Shown: positions 8,603-11,471 of the stretch, piece after piece
How the letters are laid out: each line of letters begins with the position of its first letter
Position numbering within the stretch: position 1 is the stretch's first letter
Assembly: GCA_903932695.1 (NCBI GenBank)
Contig: CAIZGZ010000118.1
Coordinates: 1 to 11,471, forward strand
DNA from: an uncultured Actinomycetes bacterium
Lineage (GTDB): Bacteria; Actinomycetota; Actinomycetes; Nanopelagicales; Nanopelagicaceae
Length of the DNA: 11,471 nucleotides
Direction: 5' to 3'
The notes under the pieces: model-generated
Seen by the model: the letters and a program-made list of their open reading frames with translations, nothing else
What the model was told of the DNA's origin: nothing
Database searches by the model: none
Program-made: the position numbers and the translations under genes

Positions 8603-9100
8603 TTATCGAATCTTTGCAGCCCGCTTGGTGATCTCACTAATGATCGAAGGCGAGTAGGCGTTGACCTTCGTATAGATCGTGCTGGCTGGGATCTCTTTAT
8701 TGGCCCATGTCCATGGAGTAATGAGTAAGAGATGAGCCACAATCATCAAGCCAACCAAAGTGCGTAGCACTGAAAAGGCCGCCCCGACTAACGAGTCCAG
8801 CCACTTCAAGGGGCCAAAGAGAACGCGCTTATGAATTGTGCCAGCAATAAATTTCAGCAAGCTCTCGCCCAGCCACGAGCCAACTGAAATCAGAATCAAC
8901 AAGAGGCCAAATTTGCCTACGCCGGTACTCCAGCTTTGTGCGTAATGAAGCCCAATATAGAGGCCAGCTAACCCACCACCGATAAACCCGACTGCGCTAA
9001 AAATTGATACCAGGAAACCAGCGCGCCACCCTCGGATGGTTGAGGCCAGAGTTGCCAGCAGAAAGAGCAGATCGATCCAATTAAAAGAGGTGTGAGACAT
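8603..9100 (-). CDS. CvpA-family membrane protein (possible MarP remnant without protease)
   Basis: The 165-residue protein has about four hydrophobic helices (roughly 8-22, 28-50, 63-87 and 104-128) and the family motif LDSLVGAAFSVLRTL at 101-115. It starts 2 bases after the TlpA-like gene stop, so it belongs to the same transcript. In the mycobacterial counterpart of this neighbourhood the equivalent gene is MarP, a CvpA-like membrane domain fused to a periplasmic trypsin-like serine protease of about 400 residues in total. Here the frame ends soon after the last helix and no protease sequence follows in the 60 bases before the next gene. It may be a natural stand-alone CvpA (E. coli CvpA is 162 residues) or a shortened MarP. 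The exact role of CvpA proteins is not settled. The start codon lacks a strong Shine-Dalgarno. Confidence 0.8.
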   Translation of the reverse strand: MSHTSFNWIDLLFLLATLASTIRGWRAGFLVSIFSAVGFIGGGLAGLYIGLHYAQSWSTGVGKFGLLLILISVGSWLGESLLKFIAGTIHKRVLFGPLKWLDSLVGAAFSVLRTLVGLMIVAHLLLITPWTWANKEIPASTIYTKVNAYSPSIISEITKRAAKIR

Positions 9101-9102
9101 TG

Positions 9103-9639
9103 TTAGAGAGTGATCCCTAAATATTTCTTTACTTCATTATTGAGAATGGCATCGGAGGTGATGATGCCAACTTGCTTATACGTAACTTTGCCAGTGGCAT
9201 CAATAAACCAGGTGACTGGAACTCCCATTCCAAAGAGTCCACGTGTTACAGAATTAAGATCAAAGAGAATCGGCCAATTCATACCTTTTTTTGCCACAAA
9301 TGCGCGACCGGCGGCGACACTCGACTCTTCTACATCGATACCAACAATGGCCACCTTCTTGCTCTTTGCAAGATCGAGAAAATGCGGAATCTCTTGTTGG
9401 CACGGCTCGCACCACGAACCAAAGACATTGACGACTACTGGACCACGGATTGATTGAAAATTAATCTGTGAACGGCCATCTAAACAGGGCAGCGTGATTC
9501 CCTTAGTTACACCCGTAGCGATTTTGATCGTCGAACAACTTGTGACTGGTGTTGCGGCATTGGCTGGCGTAATTCCGATCGCGCTACCGACGAGCACCAC
9601 AAGCAGAGCTGTGCTGAGGTACTTCTTTACTGCAGTCAC
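9103..9639 (-). CDS. Exported TlpA/ResA-like thioredoxin
   Basis: The product is a thioredoxin-fold oxidoreductase acting outside the membrane, probably on disulphides of exported proteins or in cytochrome maturation. The 178-residue version has a signal peptide (VTAVKKYLSTALLVV..., likely cleaved after ANA at 26-28), the active site WCEPC at residues 76-80, and the cis-proline loop as VPVT followed by FID. An extra pair, C35 and C52, lies before the fold. I chose the GTG at 9639-9637 because AAGGAG lies 5 bases upstream; a TTG at 9660 would place that Shine-Dalgarno inside the gene. It starts 17 bases after nth and is followed after 2 bases by cvpA. The nth-thioredoxin order matches the mycobacterial neighbourhood. 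Confidence 0.88.
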   Translation of the reverse strand: MTAVKKYLSTALLVVLVGSAIGITPANAATPVTSCSTIKIATGVTKGITLPCLDGRSQINFQSIRGPVVVNVFGSWCEPCQQEIPHFLDLAKSKKVAIVGIDVEESSVAAGRAFVAKKGMNWPILFDLNSVTRGLFGMGVPVTWFIDATGKVTYKQVGIITSDAILNNEVKKYLGITL

Positions 9640-9656
9640 AACAACTCCTTGCGATC

Positions 9657-10352
9657 TCAACGAAATGCCGAATCTGGTTTCACTAACTTTAGTGCGATCT
9701 CCGGATCAACTTCGCCAATTCCATACGATGGACATAATTTTGTCAGCGGGCAAGCTCCACATGCCGGGCGACGAGCATGGCAGATACGTCTGCCGTGCCA
9801 GATCATCCGTTGCGAGAGATTGGTCCACTCTTTCTCTGGGATCAGCGCTCCCACCTCGTGCTCAACTTTCACCGGATCTTCCGATGTGGTCCATTCAAAA
9901 CGTCGAGCAAGTCGACCAAAATGAGTGTCGACTGTAATTCCGGGAATATCGAAAGCATGACCGCGCACCACATTCGCAGTCTTGCGGCCAACCCCTGGCA
10001 GTGAGGTGAGATCTTCAATGCTGCTCGGAACGACTCCTGCGTATTCGCTGACCAATCGCTCTGCCAAGCCTTGCAAGTTGCGAGCTTTTGAGTGATAAAA
10101 ACCAGTTGAGTGAATGAGTTCTTCGAGTTCCGTGATTTTGGCACCAGCTAGTGCTTTCGGAGTTTTGTAGCGACGAAAGAGTGCAGGAGTCACCTTATTG
10201 ACCAATTTATCGGTGCATTGTGCCGAGAGAACTGTCGCGATCAACAATTGAAACGGTGTTTGGAAATCTAATTCGCAATGAGCATCTGGGTAGCGCTTGC
10301 ATAATGCGCGATAAATGGCTCGAGCGGCTCGCTGTTCTTCACTGATCGCCAT
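9657..10352 (-). CDS. nth: Endonuclease III (DNA glycosylase/AP lyase)
   Basis: Nth removes oxidised pyrimidines from DNA and cuts the abasic site in base excision repair. The 231-residue protein contains the helix-hairpin-helix [12 protein letters not shown] (118-129) with the catalytic lysine K124, the catalytic aspartate D142 in TVDTH, and a C-terminal [4Fe-4S] site formed by C191, C198, C201 and C207 (C-x6-C-x2-C-x5-C). These correspond closely to K120 and D138 of E. coli Nth. The ATG at 10352 has no strong Shine-Dalgarno; a TACGCT -10 box lies 6 bases before it, so the mRNA is probably leaderless. It heads the nth-thioredoxin-cvpA run and diverges from crp. Confidence 0.97.
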   Translation of the reverse strand: MAISEEQRAARAIYRALCKRYPDAHCELDFQTPFQLLIATVLSAQCTDKLVNKVTPALFRRYKTPKALAGAKITELEELIHSTGFYHSKARNLQGLAERLVSEYAGVVPSSIEDLTSLPGVGRKTANVVRGHAFDIPGITVDTHFGRLARRFEWTTSEDPVKVEHEVGALIPEKEWTNLSQRMIWHGRRICHARRPACGACPLTKLCPSYGIGEVDPEIALKLVKPDSAFR

Positions 10353-10364
10353 TTTCCAAGCGTA
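10353..10364 (-). promoter_or_regulatory. Leaderless nth promoter (-10 box)
   Basis: TACGCT (10364-10359, minus strand) is separated by TGGAAA from the nth ATG. The 6-base gap puts the transcription start on the start codon. The -35 position at a 17-base spacer reads GCTCCA and is not recognisable. Confidence 0.5.
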
Positions 10365-10369
10365 CTAAT

Positions 10370-10405
10370 TTGTGGAGGTTCTGGAGCGGGGGTAGGGTTG
10401 GGGCG
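10370..10405 (+). promoter_or_regulatory. Leaderless crp promoter
   Basis: TTGTGG (10370-10375), a 17-base spacer, TAGGGT (10393-10398) and 6 bases to the GTG start at 10405. The predicted transcription start is the G of the GTG. The -35 is weak (3 of 6). It interleaves with the divergent nth promoter within 52 bases, so the two polymerase footprints overlap. Confidence 0.5.
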
Positions 10406-11097
10406 TGGCCAACCTAAAAGAAGATGACGCAACAATCCGCCGTGCACCACTTTTTAGCGCACTCGATGATGCGTCTGCCGCTTCGCTTCGCGAATCGATG
10501 ACTGGCATCAAACTCTCAAAAGGCCAAACTCTCTTTAAAGAAGGCGAATCAGGCGATCGCCTCTATGTCATCGTTCAAGGCAAGATCAAGCTTGGAACCG
10601 CAAGCGGTGATGGTCGCGAAAATCTTCTCGCAATTCTTGGACCGGGCGAGATGTTCGGCGAGCTATCGCTCTTTGATCCTGAACCTCGCACATCAACCGC
10701 AACCGCAGTGACAGATGTCCGATTAGTCTCTCTTGCACATGACCAGGTCATTGGCCTCGTAACGAGCCACCCACAAGTTTCACTCGAGCTACTACGTCGA
10801 TTGGCGCAACGCCTCCGTAAGTCCAACGAGACGCTCGCTGATTTAGTCTTCGCCGATGTACCAGGCCGGGTTGCAAAGGCAATCATGGATCTTGGTGTTC
10901 GATTCGGTAGCCAGAAAGATGATGGCTTCCACGTCAATCACGATTTAACTCAAGAAGAGTTGGCGCAACTAGTGGGCGCATCCCGCGAAACCGTAAATAA
11001 GGCGTTGGCTGACTTCGCAGCGCGCGGTTGGGTCAAACTAGAACCACGCGCTGTACTTGTTACTGATGTTGAGCGCTTAACCAAGCGCGCGCGTTAA
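10405..11097 (+). CDS. crp: Crp/FNR-family regulator, actinobacterial Crp/GlxR type
   Basis: This is a cyclic-nucleotide-responsive dimeric transcription factor. The 230-residue protein (mycobacterial Crp is about 224) has an N-terminal cNMP-binding beta-barrel with the phosphate-binding cassette GEMFGELSLFDPEPRTSTA at 81-99; E86, R95 and T96 correspond to the cAMP-contacting residues. A long dimer helix follows at about 123-150, and the winged helix-turn-helix is at 182-208 (LTQEELAQLVGASRETVNKAL), with the R194-E195 recognition pair that reads GTGA. In actinobacteria such proteins control central carbon genes including acetate metabolism. The GTG start is fixed by the -10 box 6 bases upstream and by family length. 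It diverges from nth, and its TAA overlaps the stop of ridA on the other strand. Confidence 0.95.
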   Translation: MANLKEDDATIRRAPLFSALDDASAASLRESMTGIKLSKGQTLFKEGESGDRLYVIVQGKIKLGTASGDGRENLLAILGPGEMFGELSLFDPEPRTSTATAVTDVRLVSLAHDQVIGLVTSHPQVSLELLRRLAQRLRKSNETLADLVFADVPGRVAKAIMDLGVRFGSQKDDGFHVNHDLTQEELAQLVGASRETVNKALADFAARGWVKLEPRAVLVTDVERLTKRAR

Positions 11098-11471
11098 GCG
11101 ACTTCTACAACCAGCTCAATCTCAACCGGAGCATCGAGCGGCAACTCTGCAACGCCGATAGCGGTGCGAGCATGCTTTCCGTTGACTTCACCAAAGAGAT
11201 GAATAAGAACTTCTGAAGCGCCATTGACGACGCCAGGTGCGCCGATAAAGCCAGGCTCACCATTCACGTAACCGCAGACGCGAACAACTTTCACGATTGA
11301 ATCAACTGGCGCAACAAGCTCGACTGCTGCGAGTGCATTGAGGATGCAGACCGTTGCCATCTCTTTGGCTTGCTCAGGTGTGACCGGGCCGCCAACTTTT
11401 CCGGTGAATGGAATCTTGCCATCAACGAGTGGTAGCTGACCGGCGGTGAATACTAAATTGCCGGTGCGAAC
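11094..11471 (-). CDS. ridA: RidA/YjgF-family enamine/imine deaminase (5' end outside the window)
   Basis: RidA proteins hydrolyse reactive enamine/imine intermediates such as 2-aminoacrylate, releasing ammonia, and work as cytosolic trimers. I translated the minus strand from base 11471, which is already in frame: VRTGNLVFTAGQLPLVDGK, then GKVGGPVTPEQAKEM, then the family C-terminus with HARTAIGVAELPLDAPVEIEL, containing the conserved arginine expected to bind the substrate carboxylate. 125 codons are present; about 25-30 N-terminal residues are missing. An internal ATG at 11360 is not the start, since conserved sequence continues upstream of it. The stop codon shares bases with the convergent crp stop. 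ridA near crp matches mycobacterial gene order, where a metallo-beta-lactamase-fold gene usually sits between them; it is absent here. Confidence 0.92.
   Translation of the reverse strand, partial: VRTGNLVFTAGQLPLVDGKIPFTGKVGGPVTPEQAKEMATVCILNALAAVELVAPVDSIVKVVRVCGYVNGEPGFIGAPGVVNGASEVLIHLFGEVNGKHARTAIGVAELPLDAPVEIELVVEVA

Noticed and set aside
9640..9660. TTG start for the thioredoxin gene, overlapping the nth stop
   Set aside because: The AAGGAG lies inside this extension and is correctly placed for the GTG at 9639.
11094..11360. Internal ATG at 11360 as the true ridA start
   Set aside because: Conserved RidA sequence (VRTGNLVFTAGQ) continues in frame upstream to the window edge, so the gene is simply cut off.

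Overview
The window looks like a chromosomal segment of an actinobacterium with moderate GC content and closely packed genes. Three things point there. The Crp-type regulator carries the DNA-binding and nucleotide-binding motifs of mycobacterial Crp/GlxR. The order crp / nth / TlpA-like thioredoxin / CvpA, with ridA beyond crp, follows a neighbourhood I recall from Mycobacterium tuberculosis (around Rv3671c-Rv3678c). Several genes also appear to be leaderless. Small planktonic Nanopelagicales-type actinobacteria are a plausible source, but that is an inference. I see no mobile element, CRISPR array, tRNA or rRNA.

Layout. Positions 1-4847 (minus strand) form a tight unit fba-purA-purD-purB: class II fructose-bisphosphate aldolase, then three purine enzymes. 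PurD acts early in IMP synthesis, PurA and PurB convert IMP to AMP, and PurB also acts in the IMP branch. purA and purD overlap by 4 bases through a TTG start, and purD and purB are 2 bases apart. Positions 4848-5285 lie upstream of fba. They hold a 56-codon ORF with a near-perfect Shine-Dalgarno sequence, a nested stem-loop over its stop codon, and a strong hairpin that probably terminates the next gene.

Positions 5286-7958 are an acetate module: a SatP/YaaH-family acetate permease (minus) and acetyl-CoA synthetase (plus), transcribed divergently from a 171-base spacer. The spacer holds a Crp-like half-palindrome, a 16-base inverted repeat and a leaderless-type acs promoter. Uptake by SatP and activation by Acs feed acetate into acetyl-CoA, and the Crp-family regulator in the same window is a natural candidate controller.

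Positions 7983-10352 (minus) hold nth, an exported TlpA-like thioredoxin, a CvpA-family membrane protein and a secreted Gly-rich cysteine protein. On the plus strand crp (10405-11097) diverges from nth across 52 bases and meets a partial ridA (11094-11471, minus) with overlapping stop codons.

The most notable pattern is that four genes without a usable Shine-Dalgarno (acs, nth, crp and the secreted protein) all have TANNNT exactly 6 bases before the start codon. This places the transcription start on the first base of the ORF. The other notable item is the unrecognised small ORF and its RNA structure ahead of the fba-pur operon.
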